Shown in pieces: positions 53,782 through 63,010 of a stretch of 64,000 bases of DNA. The stretch's first letter is position 1. Each line of letters opens with the position of its first letter. Origin of the DNA: Brevibacterium sp. 239c. Lineage in GTDB: Bacteria > Actinomycetota > Actinomycetes > Actinomycetales > Brevibacteriaceae. The position numbers were made by a program, and so were the translations under genes. The DNA is taken from the NCBI RefSeq assembly GCF_900169365.1, contig NZ_FXZH01000006.1, positions 173,592 to 237,591 on the forward strand, written 5' to 3'. The notes beneath the pieces are model-generated. The model was not told where the DNA came from and searched no databases. It saw nothing but the letters and a program-made list of their open reading frames with translations.

Positions 53782-56427
53782 TCAGCTCGGACGGAACTCG
53801 TCGAGCATCTGTGCGACGCGGATGTAGCCCAGGTGCGAGTAGGCCTGCGGGTGGTTGCCCAGGTGCATCTCCGCGACCGGATCATATTCCTCGGCCAGCA
53901 GGCCGGTGGGCCCGAGCAGATTGTCCAACTGCCGGAAAAGGTCCCAGGCGTCGTCGATGCGCCCGACCTTGATGAAGGCTTCGATGAGCCAGGTCGTGCA
54001 GATGTGGAACCCGCCCTCCAGGCCGGGCAGCCCATCGTCGTAGGTGTAGCGGAAGACCGTCGGCCCGACTCGCAGCTCGCGTTCGATCGCATCCACGGTC
54101 GAGACGAAGCGCGGGTCGTCGGCCGGCAGCAGACCGGAGAGTCCCACGAACAAGCACGCCGAGTCGAGGTCGGTCTCTCCGTAGGCAACCGTGAAGGCCC
54201 CGACCTCTTGGTTGTACCCGTTCTCAAGCACATCGTGGGCGATCTCCTCACGCAGCTGCCGCCAGGCACCGGGAAGTTCACGATCGACGCGCTCGGCGAT
54301 CTGCAGCGCCCGGTCAACCGTGACCCAGCACATCACACGCGTGTAGACGTTGTGCTTCGGTGGCCGCCTGGCCTCCCAGATGCCATGGTCGGCTTCGAAC
54401 CACCGCTTGCTGACCGCTTCGACCATTTGGCAGGTCAACCTCCAATATGAGTCCGGAAGATCGCCGAGGTGCTCGCTGAGTTCGTTGAGGAGCTCGGTGA
54501 CCGGACCGAAGACGTCGAGCTGGACCTGGTGTTCGGCCGCGTTTCCAACCCGCACCGGGCGAGATCCCGCATATCCGGGCAGGTGGGCCAGCACCGCCTC
54601 GGTGGTCAGCGCCGAGCCGTCGACGGCGTAAAGGGGGTGGAGTTGTTCGGGAGAGACTGTGCGCGCCAGGATTCCCGTCAGCCAGGACAGGAAGCCTTCG
54701 GCTTCGCCGGTGGACCCCAGCGAGAGAAGCGCGCGCACGGTCATCGATCCGTCGCGCAGCCAGGTGTAGCGGTAGTCCCAGTTGCGCACGCCGCCGATGC
54801 CCTCAGGCAGGGAGGTCGTCGGTGCGGCGAGCACCCCTCCCGTCGGTTCGTGGCACAGGGCGCGCAGAGTCACCGCCGAGCGGATGACCTCCTCACGATG
54901 GTGGCTGGGGATGTTGAGGGTGTCGACCCAGTTGGTCCAGAAGTTCAGGGCGCGCTCGCGCACATGGTGCTCACCACCTGTGGCCATGTAGCGGGCATCG
55001 CCGGTTCCGGTGCCGCAGGCCAGCACAAGCACGACGACTCCCCCGGGCTGCTCTGAGGGCACGACGACCGCCTCGGCAGTATGGGACTGTCCGGTCTCAC
55101 TGATCTCGAAGTCGACGCCGGGTGCGATCAGTGAGATGGGTTCGGAGGTGCCTAGGACCTGTACACCGTCATGGGTGCGCACCATCAGCGTCGGCACGGT
55201 GGCGTAGTCCAGACGTGGGGCGAAGCGGATACGGGCAGCAGTGTCGCCGGTGAGCACCCGCACGACGATGGTGTCGTCGCTGTTGGCGTCGACAGGAGCG
55301 AGGTAGTCGATGCAGTTGAGGCCCGGCCACCGGGTTTCCAACAGCGTCGAGTGGGTGATGTAGCGCTGTGTCAGCGGGGCGGTTCCGGCTTCGGTGTCGA
55401 CGGCGAAGAATCCGGCGGCTTCGGCGCCGAGGATTTCGGAGAACATCGACGAGGAGTGCGGCAGTGGGTGCGGCATCCAGCAGATGCTGCCGAATGGGTC
55501 GACCAGTGCCGTGGATTGTCCGTTGCCCAACAGACTGTGCCTGTGGATCGGGGTCGCGCGCCTGCCGAATAGCCAGGATTTGCGCAGCTCGTAGATGGCG
55601 GCGAGGACGACGGAGACCTCGGCAGGAGTACTGATGCGGTAGTCCGCGTGTGTATCTGCGGGTTCGCGGCCGACCTTCAGCCCGAGGTCGGCCTCGCCCA
55701 ATGTTTCGAGGGCAAACTCATCGGCGGTGTCATCGCCGATGAAGACGACGACTTCTGCCCCGGTCTGCTCCCGCAGGCGCTGCAGAGCCGCGGCCTTCGA
55801 GGAGGGGACGACCGAGAGGTCGATGACCTGCTTGCCCCGAGTCGGGAAGATCGCGTGAGTCTCGACGAGTTCGCTCACCGCGGCTTCGACCCTCTTGCGC
55901 TCGGCCTCATCGAGTCCGCGCAGGTGAACAGCGGCCCCGGTGGTCTTGTGCTCGATGATCGACGTCGGCAACGTCTGGAAGAGGTCTCGACGTAGGCCGT
56001 CGAGAGCTGTGCGCTGCCCCGGGTCGAGGGTGTCGATGGCGACCGTGTCGGTCTCTCCCCCGTGGGATCCGAAGAGGTGGACCTCCCGTGGCAGCCGTGA
56101 CATCGCTGCGAGGTCGCGGAGGCTGCGACCGGAGATCACCCCCGCCGAGGTGGAGGGAAGCAGAGCGAGAGCCCGCAGTGAGTCCACCGAGGAATCCAGT
56201 GGAAAGGCCTGACCGGGGAGGTCGACGATCGGCGCAATGGTGCCGTCGTAGTCTGTGGCGATGAGGAGTGAGGGCGAGCGTGAGACTTCGAAGAGACGCC
56301 GGAAGAGATCCGGGGAGAGTTTGCGGCTGGCCTCAGCCAAGTCACCCAGGAGTCCTGAGGAGCTGACGGAGGCGGCGATCGGAGTCAGTGGGGACAGACT
56401 CTCGTAGTCATGCTCGACGGTACTCAT
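53782..56427 (-). CDS. trehalose-phosphatase - GH15 glucosidase fusion
   Basis: The 881-residue protein joins a HAD-type trehalose-6-phosphatase (about 50-285; nucleophile motif DYDGTIAP with Asp 59/61, later GDDTADEFAL) to a GH15 family domain (about 290-881) with WDYRYTWLRDGS and GGFHICTTWLIEAF, which carry the active-site residues of glucoamylase/trehalase-like enzymes. One polypeptide could thus make trehalose and hydrolyse it or a related glucan. The start at 56427 follows GAGGTGAG. No OtsA (trehalose-6-phosphate synthase) is in the window. Confidence 0.88.
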   Translation of the reverse strand: MSTVEHDYESLSPLTPIAASVSSSGLLGDLAEASRKLSPDLFRRLFEVSRSPSLLIATDYDGTIAPIVDLPGQAFPLDSSVDSLRALALLPSTSAGVISGRSLRDLAAMSRLPREVHLFGSHGGETDTVAIDTLDPGQRTALDGLRRDLFQTLPTSIIEHKTTGAAVHLRGLDEAERKRVEAAVSELVETHAIFPTRGKQVIDLSVVPSSKAAALQRLREQTGAEVVVFIGDDTADEFALETLGEADLGLKVGREPADTHADYRISTPAEVSVVLAAIYELRKSWLFGRRATPIHRHSLLGNGQSTALVDPFGSICWMPHPLPHSSSMFSEILGAEAAGFFAVDTEAGTAPLTQRYITHSTLLETRWPGLNCIDYLAPVDANSDDTIVVRVLTGDTAARIRFAPRLDYATVPTLMVRTHDGVQVLGTSEPISLIAPGVDFEISETGQSHTAEAVVVPSEQPGGVVVLVLACGTGTGDARYMATGGEHHVRERALNFWTNWVDTLNIPSHHREEVIRSAVTLRALCHEPTGGVLAAPTTSLPEGIGGVRNWDYRYTWLRDGSMTVRALLSLGSTGEAEGFLSWLTGILARTVSPEQLHPLYAVDGSALTTEAVLAHLPGYAGSRPVRVGNAAEHQVQLDVFGPVTELLNELSEHLGDLPDSYWRLTCQMVEAVSKRWFEADHGIWEARRPPKHNVYTRVMCWVTVDRALQIAERVDRELPGAWRQLREEIAHDVLENGYNQEVGAFTVAYGETDLDSACLFVGLSGLLPADDPRFVSTVDAIERELRVGPTVFRYTYDDGLPGLEGGFHICTTWLIEAFIKVGRIDDAWDLFRQLDNLLGPTGLLAEEYDPVAEMHLGNHPQAYSHLGYIRVAQMLDEFRPS

Positions 56428-56498
56428 CTCACCTCGGTCTTCTCGAGTTCGGCTGGGGGCTTCGGGTGACGCAGGCTGTGCCGGCTGGAGGGCCGGGG

Positions 56499-57233
56499 TC
56501 AATTCTTGTCGTCAGGACTCTCAGATGCGCCGAGAGCGTCAGATTCGTCGGGGACGTCTGGATGATCAGCGTCGGAACCGGCCCCGGAGCTTCCATCGAC
56601 GTATGGTACTGTGCCGGCCGCGATCTGCTTGGCCTTGCTGATACGTGAGTAGCCACCGATGATGAAGATGACTCCGGCGATGAGCGTAGCCACGCCGGTG
56701 AAGCCAAGGATCCACAGCGCACCGAAGTCGTCGCCGAAGATGAGGATCACCCCAAGCAGCAAATGACAGCCCGCCGCGATGAGGAAGTCCGAGGGCATCG
56801 GGTGGGACTTGAGCTGTCGGTAATTCCACAGCTCGATAAGGCCGTGGAGCAGTGCCCAGATGCTGATGGCCGCGCGCAGTTCCGCAGGCTGGTCCGCGAG
56901 GAACAGGAACACGATCGCGGGAATTGTGATGATCGCCTGGCCAAAGACCGCCGTGCGCACATTCAGCGGCGAACGCAGTCCCTGGTAGACAAGCGCGAGT
57001 GCGAACAGGACCAGATAGCTGATGGACAGAATGTCGACGATATCGACACCCATCGACAGATGCTTGGGGCTGGCGGCTTCGCGTGGCCAGAACACCGTCG
57101 CGATGCCGAAGGCGACACCGAGGATGCCGCGGACGACCATCGGAGCGCCGAGTGCTTTCGACTCGAAGGTGGCCTGGGGCAGTGCCTCGGGATGCGGTTG
57201 CGTGGGCTCGGTGCGCGGTTCGTCGGTACTCAT
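56499..57233 (-). CDS. HdeD/DUF308-like membrane protein
   Basis: The 244-residue protein has about six transmembrane helices and an acidic Asp/Ser-rich C-terminal tail. Segments such as VVRGILGVAFGIATVFWP and the repeated GLIELW/GVIFIIGG pattern match the DUF308/HdeD family, linked to acid stress in E. coli. The ATG at 57233 is given; GTG one codon earlier is possible. It lies 71 bases before the trehalose gene on the same strand, perhaps in one transcript. Confidence 0.75.
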   Translation of the reverse strand: MSTDEPRTEPTQPHPEALPQATFESKALGAPMVVRGILGVAFGIATVFWPREAASPKHLSMGVDIVDILSISYLVLFALALVYQGLRSPLNVRTAVFGQAIITIPAIVFLFLADQPAELRAAISIWALLHGLIELWNYRQLKSHPMPSDFLIAAGCHLLLGVILIFGDDFGALWILGFTGVATLIAGVIFIIGGYSRISKAKQIAAGTVPYVDGSSGAGSDADHPDVPDESDALGASESPDDKN

Positions 57234-57303
57234 CACACCACCAGTTTAGGTCTCTCGCCTGAGTCTGTCTGGTACCGGGCACCCGGTCGATTTCTCACGT
57301 CTT

Positions 57304-57317
57304 TACGTAATTACGTA
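57304..57317. promoter_or_regulatory. perfect palindrome TACGTAATTACGTA before the ArsR-like regulator
   Basis: This 14-base perfect palindrome lies 20 bases before the regulator start, overlapping where the promoter should be. It suits autorepression by the winged-helix protein. Confidence 0.6.
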
Positions 57318-57336
57318 TTATGTGTATTGTCAAGGC

Positions 57337-57885
57337 ATGAACACCTCATCGCAGAATGAATCCGGAAGCACAGTCGATGCCCGTCTGGCGGAGCTCGAGC
57401 GCAAGGTCGCGAGCCTGGAGGGCGCCGCTGTCGACCCCGCCTCTCCGACGACTGACGATTCCGGCACCCATGCCGATGACGACACTTTCTGGGCCCTCAA
57501 CGGCCTCCTCGATCATGCTGGACACGAGGGCGGTGTCGTCTACACCGGGCACACCATTCCCCCGGGCGCCGAGGCACCGGTGTCCTGGCAGATGGGCCTG
57601 CCATCGGCAGCGATCAACGACCTCAACTTCGCCGAGGCGGCTCCGGCGCTGGCCGCCCTGGGACATCCCGTCCGACTTGAGCTCCTGCAGGCGATCTACG
57701 AAGGCACGACCACAGTGGCTCGGCTCGGCGACGACGACCGATTCGGAACGACCGGTCAGATCTACCACCACATCCATGCCCTCGCCGGAGCCGGCTGGCT
57801 CGAGAATTCTCGGCGCGGCCACTGGCGGGTTCCAGGCCAGAAGATCATCCCTCTGCTCACACTCATCCTCATCGGCACGCACTGA
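57337..57885 (+). CDS. ArsR-like winged-helix regulator
   Basis: The 182-residue protein has an N-terminal coiled-coil-like segment (RLAELERKVASLEGA), an acidic stretch and a C-terminal winged helix (about 100-170: LAALGHPVRLELLQAI...TGQIYHHIHALAGAGWLE), the ArsR fold. No cysteine metal site is visible, so it is probably not a metal sensor. It is the first gene of a three-gene operon with a serine hydrolase 32 bases on. Confidence 0.82.
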   Translation: MNTSSQNESGSTVDARLAELERKVASLEGAAVDPASPTTDDSGTHADDDTFWALNGLLDHAGHEGGVVYTGHTIPPGAEAPVSWQMGLPSAAINDLNFAEAAPALAALGHPVRLELLQAIYEGTTTVARLGDDDRFGTTGQIYHHIHALAGAGWLENSRRGHWRVPGQKIIPLLTLILIGTH

Positions 57886-57917
57886 CACAGACTCTGATAC
57901 TGCACTAGGACGGAATC

Positions 57918-59072
57918 ATGGACATCGGCACCGACGCCCTGCACACGAGCGCTTCTCCCTCGCACTCAAGGAGTGCCCCACCTCGGAGAAGGATCATCGC
58001 CATCATCGCCGCGGTGGTCGCAGCTGCGCTGCTCCTGCTCATCACACCGCTTCCGCGCGGATTCCAGGGCGAACCCACCGGCGACGCGACTCTTGTGAGC
58101 GAGGTCGAGAACGTCCTCGGCAGCAAGCACTGGCACCACGTCTCAGCTGCAAAGATCGACGGCGATGACGTTACCTGGGGAGGGGTCGGTGCGGACGAAA
58201 ACACCGAGTTCGAGATTGGGTCGATCACGAAGACCTTCACCGCCGCGCTCTTCGCCGACGCGATCAATCGTGGAGAAATCGACAAGGACATCCGCCTCGG
58301 CGATGTCTGGCCCGACCTCGACGGGGATGTCGCCGAGGTGACGCTGGCCTCAATCGCGATGCAGCGTTCGGGTCTGCCCGCGCACGAACCGGCACCGAAT
58401 CTCCTCGAAGGTACCTCCCAGTTTCTGTCGATCTACCTCCGCGGCAACCCGTATGGGGGCAGTGCCACCGATCTCGTCGATTCACTGCATTCTGTCAAGG
58501 TGGGTAACAAGGAACCGGAGTACTCGAACTTCGGCTTCTCAGTCCTCGGCCAGGCCCTGGCTGAGGCCACCGGAAAGAGCTACAGGCAGCTTGTTCGCGA
58601 AAGAATCACCGAACCGCTTGGCATGGAGGACACCTACGTGCCAAATTCGAGCGACGGACTGGACCACGGATACAGCGCTTCCGGACTTCCTGCCGCCCCG
58701 TGGACTCTGGGCGGCGCGGCCGCCTCGGGAGCCATCCGATCAACCGTCCATGACCTCAGCATCTGGCTGCGAGAGTCGATGAGTGGAACTGCCCCTGGCG
58801 CCGAGGCGACGGAACATCGCGCGGACTACGACGACAATGACCGGATCGGGTGGGCGTGGTTCACCACAAGCGACCGGTCTCCCACTGTCACGTGGCACAA
58901 CGGAGGCACTGCAGGATACAGATCGTTCCTCGGATTCAACGCCCCGTCGCAACAGGGGATTATTGTTCTCGCCGATTCGGCCAATGATGTCGACTCGGCC
59001 GTCGATCTCATTTCCGAGCTAGACGAACAGCCAGCGGAACCAACGGCTTCAGAGGTCGGAGTACGACTATGA
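57918..59072 (+). CDS. beta-lactamase-fold serine hydrolase, membrane-anchored
   Basis: The 384-residue protein has an N-terminal anchor (about 25-45) after an Arg-rich stretch, then a class C beta-lactamase/DD-peptidase fold with SITK (Ser nucleophile), YSN and HNG at the third motif. The family includes peptidases and esterases. It probably works outside the membrane. It overlaps the next gene by four bases (ATGA), so it is coupled to that membrane protein. Confidence 0.88.
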   Translation: MDIGTDALHTSASPSHSRSAPPRRRIIAIIAAVVAAALLLLITPLPRGFQGEPTGDATLVSEVENVLGSKHWHHVSAAKIDGDDVTWGGVGADENTEFEIGSITKTFTAALFADAINRGEIDKDIRLGDVWPDLDGDVAEVTLASIAMQRSGLPAHEPAPNLLEGTSQFLSIYLRGNPYGGSATDLVDSLHSVKVGNKEPEYSNFGFSVLGQALAEATGKSYRQLVRERITEPLGMEDTYVPNSSDGLDHGYSASGLPAAPWTLGGAAASGAIRSTVHDLSIWLRESMSGTAPGAEATEHRADYDDNDRIGWAWFTTSDRSPTVTWHNGGTAGYRSFLGFNAPSQQGIIVLADSANDVDSAVDLISELDEQPAEPTASEVGVRL

Positions 59073-59563
59073 TTCTGCAGCAGATCATCGGCGCCGGCGT
59101 GACTCTCTGGGCAGGCTACGCTGCGTTGCGCGCCATTCCAGCAGCATCCAACAGCACGACGACTGCGTCCACCGCCCCTGCAGCATCAAACACGGTCGAT
59201 ATGAGCCCGTCAACGCCATTTTCATTGGACGCTGACCCTGCCGGTTTGGTCCGATTGCCGGCGGTCGTGAGCACCCGAATCGGGGTTCTCACCGAGCTCC
59301 TGTACTCGCTCGGCATGCTCATGTTCGTCCGGCTCATCGTCGACTACGAAGGATGGACGTACTGGTTTATCTACATCTGGATGGTCGGAATCGCGAGTTT
59401 TGTCTTCGCAGTATACCGAGCAGGACTGACGTGGCTGGAGTTGCCTCAGCGAACTAAAGATTCGAAGGCTCTCCGCTCCCAGATGCTCAGGCTCGCATTC
59501 AGCGTTGCGCTCATCCTCATCATCGCAGGCGCCATCGTCCTCCCGGGCCTGTTCCTATCTTGA
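59069..59563 (+). CDS. membrane protein coupled to the serine hydrolase
   Basis: The 164-residue protein has an N-terminal hydrophobic stretch, an Ala/Ser/Thr linker and three helices (about 72-92, 97-117, 140-160). I recognise no family. The four-base overlap suggests it partners the hydrolase, perhaps as its membrane part. Confidence 0.7.
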   Translation: MILQQIIGAGVTLWAGYAALRAIPAASNSTTTASTAPAASNTVDMSPSTPFSLDADPAGLVRLPAVVSTRIGVLTELLYSLGMLMFVRLIVDYEGWTYWFIYIWMVGIASFVFAVYRAGLTWLELPQRTKDSKALRSQMLRLAFSVALILIIAGAIVLPGLFLS

Positions 59564-59834
59564 ACTCTACTGCGGCGAGATCGTTATCGGTCGGTCGGCA
59601 TCGGTGACCTCGTATTTCTGCAACGGATATTCTGCGTGGCCGCCGAGCACCTCGCCGGTGCTGGGCGCACTCCGGAGAGACTACACAGGGCTCACACCCT
59701 TCTTGGGGTCGCCGACGGCCGTGCGGAACGGGCCCCATGCCTCACTGAGCCTCAATCCAAGTGCGCCGAGGCCTTGCCAACTCGAACCGGGATGAGAGAC
59801 TTTCTTCACCGTCCTGTCGTAGCAGGACAGTGAA
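59564..59834. other. 271-base stretch with a possible gene remnant
   Basis: On the minus strand, 59572-59810 can be read as a protein-like frame (including GEVLGGHAEYPLQKYEV) but with an internal TAG. It may be the C-terminal remnant of a lost gene. No family was recognised. Confidence 0.3.
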
Positions 59835-59835
59835 G
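59804..59835. terminator. hairpin at the edge of the decayed IS
   Basis: The arms CTTCACCGTCCTG and CAGGACAGTGAAG pair with one mismatch around a six-base loop. It lies at the left edge of the transposase remnant and may be a terminator or an old repeat; no T run follows. Confidence 0.45.
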
Positions 59836-60921
59836 CTGAGCTTGTTGATTAACCTTCGGCGTGGGTGATCAGCCGCGTTCGCGGCGTGTCTTCGACAACA
59901 CACCCACAGGACTGCAGCGACACTGCGCCCACCTGGCCCTCGACACGTTTCGCACGAGCGTGTACCACTGTTGCACTCTGCGCTCGAGCGGTGCGTCTCT
60001 GATATTGCCCACCTGTCGTTAGAAACCGGACAAGAACGCGGTCATGGCGTCGTCTACGACGCACTCAGTGCCGAATCCATCGCCGAAGATGACCTCTGTA
60101 AGGCATTGGCAAGCACCACGATTCCAGCGATTCAAAGACCCGATGGCAAGGACGGGATCGCGCTGGCTGAGGATGTGTCGAATTGGTTGCACCCAGCGGT
60201 AAGAACGATTCCCGACAGATCATTTAGTCATGTCTATGCCCGGGGGACGGGGCCCGTCTTGCTCTGACAGAGCCCGACACGCAAACCGATACGAGCCCGA
60301 CTATCGACAACGACACGAACAGATACGGCCGGCTCAAACGCGCGCGTGGGCGCGGATGCACCCGAAACTCGAATCCCAGGGCCAGTGGGCCGACCTCGAT
60401 CGTCCCCCCGGTCATCGAAGGCACTCTCATCCAACTGACCGTGGACCGCCGGGCTGGTGTCCGGAAGCCCAAAACCGTGTGGCTGTGGACTACCATTCCC
60501 TTTCCGGCACCGTGGCAGGGGTCGAGCATTGGTGGTCGATGTACTGCAGGTGCTTCGACATTGAGCACACTTTACGGTTCATCAAACAACACCTCGGCTG
60601 GACCACGCCAGGCTACGCGACCTCAAAGCCGCCGACCGGTGGACCCTGCTGTTCGTCATCGCTTGCACCCAACTCCGATTAGCGAGGTCCCTAGCCGGGG
60701 ACTGCAGGCTGCCCTGGCAAAAGTCACCCCCGCCCACCCGCTGACCCCGGGGCGGGCTTGTTCGGGCTATTGCCGCGTCCATCGGACGCTGGCCAGTCTC
60801 GCCAGCCCGCCACAACTCCCGAGACCCGACCCGGGACAACCGCCAGGCACTCCGAATAGGCGCAACGCACCCATCCAGCTGGCTGAGAATGCGACCTGAG
60901 AGGTTAAAAACTACAGGCTGA
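59835..60921 (+). mobile_element. decayed insertion sequence
   Basis: About 1.1 kb holds a broken transposase. The ends are approximate: GATTAACC near 59847-59854 and GGTTAAAAACTACAGG near 60902 are loosely inverted, sharing TTAACC/GGTTAA, and may be the terminal repeats. The element appears immobile. Confidence 0.55.
59960..60898 (+). pseudogene. frameshifted transposase (NF041680-like family)
   Basis: Fragments of one actinobacterial transposase family lie in order but in different frames: RGHGVVYDALS and VSNWLHPAVRT, then WWSMYCRCFDIEHTLRFIKQ with LGWTTP, then DRWTLLFVIACTQLRLARSL in another frame, then a Pro-rich tail GQPPGTPNRRNAP in a third. At least two frameshifts and further loss make it non-functional. 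The family name is from memory of its conserved FDIEHTFRFLKQTLGWT block. Confidence 0.7.
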
Positions 60922-61114
60922 TGGCACTCGATCTTAAGGAACGCCAGGATACTAAGCCGACACGGGCCAGTACTACCAGATGGTGTGCGTCCGGCGAGCC
61001 TGACGAAGAGGAGTACGCGGCGAACCAGCGACCCCTAAGCCTTGATCCACCGAGTAGCCCGGCAGATATGGCGGCTCTCGGCTCAAGGCGCACTTGTTCG
61101 CCAGTCGCGCAATG

Positions 61115-61489
61115 TCAGCCGAATGGGCTGATCGCGAACCGCCCCCATGCTACAAAGAGCATTCCGCCGAGGAAGAGTAAATCTCCGAGGAGTTCCGCAT
61201 ACTCAGCCCTTCGGATTCGCTCGGTCACGGCCCCGGCCATATAGAGAGCCATCCCGGAAGCCGCAACAGGCACGAGGACAGGCGCGATTCCGAGCAGCGC
61301 CGGCAGAACCAGTCCGAGTCCGCCGACGACTTCAATGATCCCCATAAATTTCACATTGCTGGGGGTGAAGTCCTGCGGCCAGTGCAATTTGGCGGCGTAC
61401 TTCTCGTGCAACATGGTCAACTTCACGATGCCGCCGGCAATGAATCCGACTGCAATGACACCGGCGACCACCCAAAGTGCAATATTCAT
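61115..61489 (-). CDS. DoxX-like membrane protein
   Basis: The 124-residue protein has four transmembrane helices and the DoxX-like pattern VGFIAGGIVKL...MGIIEVVGGLGLVLPALLG. Some members are linked with thiol or quinone redox. GGAGA precedes the ATG. A palindrome lies about 70 bases upstream. It may respond to the TetR regulator further up. Confidence 0.85.
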   Translation of the reverse strand: MNIALWVVAGVIAVGFIAGGIVKLTMLHEKYAAKLHWPQDFTPSNVKFMGIIEVVGGLGLVLPALLGIAPVLVPVAASGMALYMAGAVTERIRRAEYAELLGDLLFLGGMLFVAWGRFAISPFG

Positions 61490-61560
61490 GATTCTCCATT
61501 TTTCTGTGATTCCTGATGCCCCTCAGTCAGGAGGAACGAATGAAATGGCTGATTTTATCT

Positions 61561-61583
61561 TAGCGCTCAATAGTTGAGCTCTA
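61561..61583. promoter_or_regulatory. operator-like palindrome before doxX
   Basis: The core GCTCAATAGTTGAGC is a perfect inverted repeat around TAG, and TAG/CTA extends it past one mismatch to 23 bases. It sits in the doxX promoter. The regulator is unknown; TetR or MarR/HxlR types bind such sites. Confidence 0.6.
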
Positions 61584-61765
61584 AAATACATGCCGACGTA
61601 TTTGGATGTCAAGCAGCTGATCGCTCAGAGAAGTGGAGCAAAAACCCCAACGGCTACTTGACAATGAATGCAACGGGCCGCCCCCTCGGCGATTAGCAAC
61701 AATGGAACACGCCGCGCACCCCACACATTTACAAATCATTCAATTGATTCATGCGCCACGCTTCT

Positions 61766-63010
61766 TCAGCTTGCTGCTCGCTCCTGAGCTAGGACAGGCG
61801 CTTCGAGCCAGTCAAAGACCTGGGCCAGTGCCAACGGAAGGTTCCCGACCTGGCAGTGCGCCTGGGCCCCAGTCCATGGATCAAACGTCACTAACTCCGA
61901 CGAGGGATGATGAACTTGAGCTTGCTTGATGACACCTTGGGCCTGCCGCAGACTCTCAGAATCCTCACCCAATCCGACCAGAGCCAGCACTGGCAGACGC
62001 CATGTCGACAGGTCGACTTTCAGTTCATCGAACCGATCGGCGATAGTACTTATGCCTCCCGCGCCGAATTGCCAGTCGTAGCGATCCAACGATGTGCGAA
62101 GAACCCGATTGCGACGCGCAATTCCCAGAGCAGCCCGGACCAACACGGAATCTGGCCCTCCTTGCACCACATCTGGCAGTGTGCGCCGAAAGAACGTGCC
62201 TGGATCGTATATCGGAGTCGAGGCCACCAAGGCGCTGACGCGATCTGTCGATCGCGCCGTGGCGGCGAACCTCGTGGCGAAGATTCCCCCTCCGCTCCAG
62301 CCCAGCATGACCAGCTCGCCGTGGAATCCTTGCTCACGGATGTCGTCGACCACTTGTCGCATCCCGTCAATCGTCTGCTCACCGAAGTGCAGACCACGAG
62401 AGGGGGTGTCCCCCTGTCCGGGATAGTCAGCCAGCAATACTGGCCAGCCTCGCTCGATAGCGGCCTTGCCCCCGAAGAACCACAGGTCTTCGACATAGGT
62501 ATCGCCACCACCGACGATCACTAACAGCTGCTCGGCCCGCTGGACACTGGGTGTGACATAGGCAGGAAAGTAGGAGTCACGGAATTCGACGTCCCACCCG
62601 ATTAGTGGCACACCGCTCGCGGCCAAGTAAGCTTCGAATGCGTGTCTCATTCGCCCGGTGAGATCTGCAGCCTCGGACGTTCGAGGGTCACACATCTCCA
62701 ATGCAGCCCGAAAAGCGATCTGTGCTGCAGACCACTCCCGAGCGACCTCCCGGTTTCGGGCCGCAGCTCCCGCCTGCTCGGCGCGGTCAGCTGCCTCCTC
62801 TCCTGCTTGGGCGAATACAGAAACCCAGGAACGAGGATCCCCGTCACGAATCAGACTGTAGCAATGCAGCAACGCACCAGGCGACAAACCACCTTGTTGC
62901 GAATACCCCAAGAGCCATCCCGCAAGAAAATCCATTGTACCATTCCGAAACAATACGCTGCGGCCGCCACCACGATTGCCAATATCTTCATTGCGCTTCT
63001 TCTGTGTCAT
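61766..63010 (-). CDS. alpha/beta hydrolase with helical N-terminal domain
   Basis: The 414-residue protein has a helical N-terminal region (about 1-140) and an alpha/beta hydrolase domain (LLVIVGGGDTY, nucleophile elbow GWSGGG, late His in QAHCQVG). The layout resembles the C-C-bond and ester hydrolases of the FrsA/2,6-dihydropseudooxynicotine hydrolase type, but the substrate is unknown. Its ATG overlaps the tetR stop by four bases, so the regulator and enzyme form a pair. Confidence 0.82.
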   Translation of the reverse strand: MTQKKRNEDIGNRGGGRSVLFRNGTMDFLAGWLLGYSQQGGLSPGALLHCYSLIRDGDPRSWVSVFAQAGEEAADRAEQAGAAARNREVAREWSAAQIAFRAALEMCDPRTSEAADLTGRMRHAFEAYLAASGVPLIGWDVEFRDSYFPAYVTPSVQRAEQLLVIVGGGDTYVEDLWFFGGKAAIERGWPVLLADYPGQGDTPSRGLHFGEQTIDGMRQVVDDIREQGFHGELVMLGWSGGGIFATRFAATARSTDRVSALVASTPIYDPGTFFRRTLPDVVQGGPDSVLVRAALGIARRNRVLRTSLDRYDWQFGAGGISTIADRFDELKVDLSTWRLPVLALVGLGEDSESLRQAQGVIKQAQVHHPSSELVTFDPWTGAQAHCQVGNLPLALAQVFDWLEAPVLAQERAAS

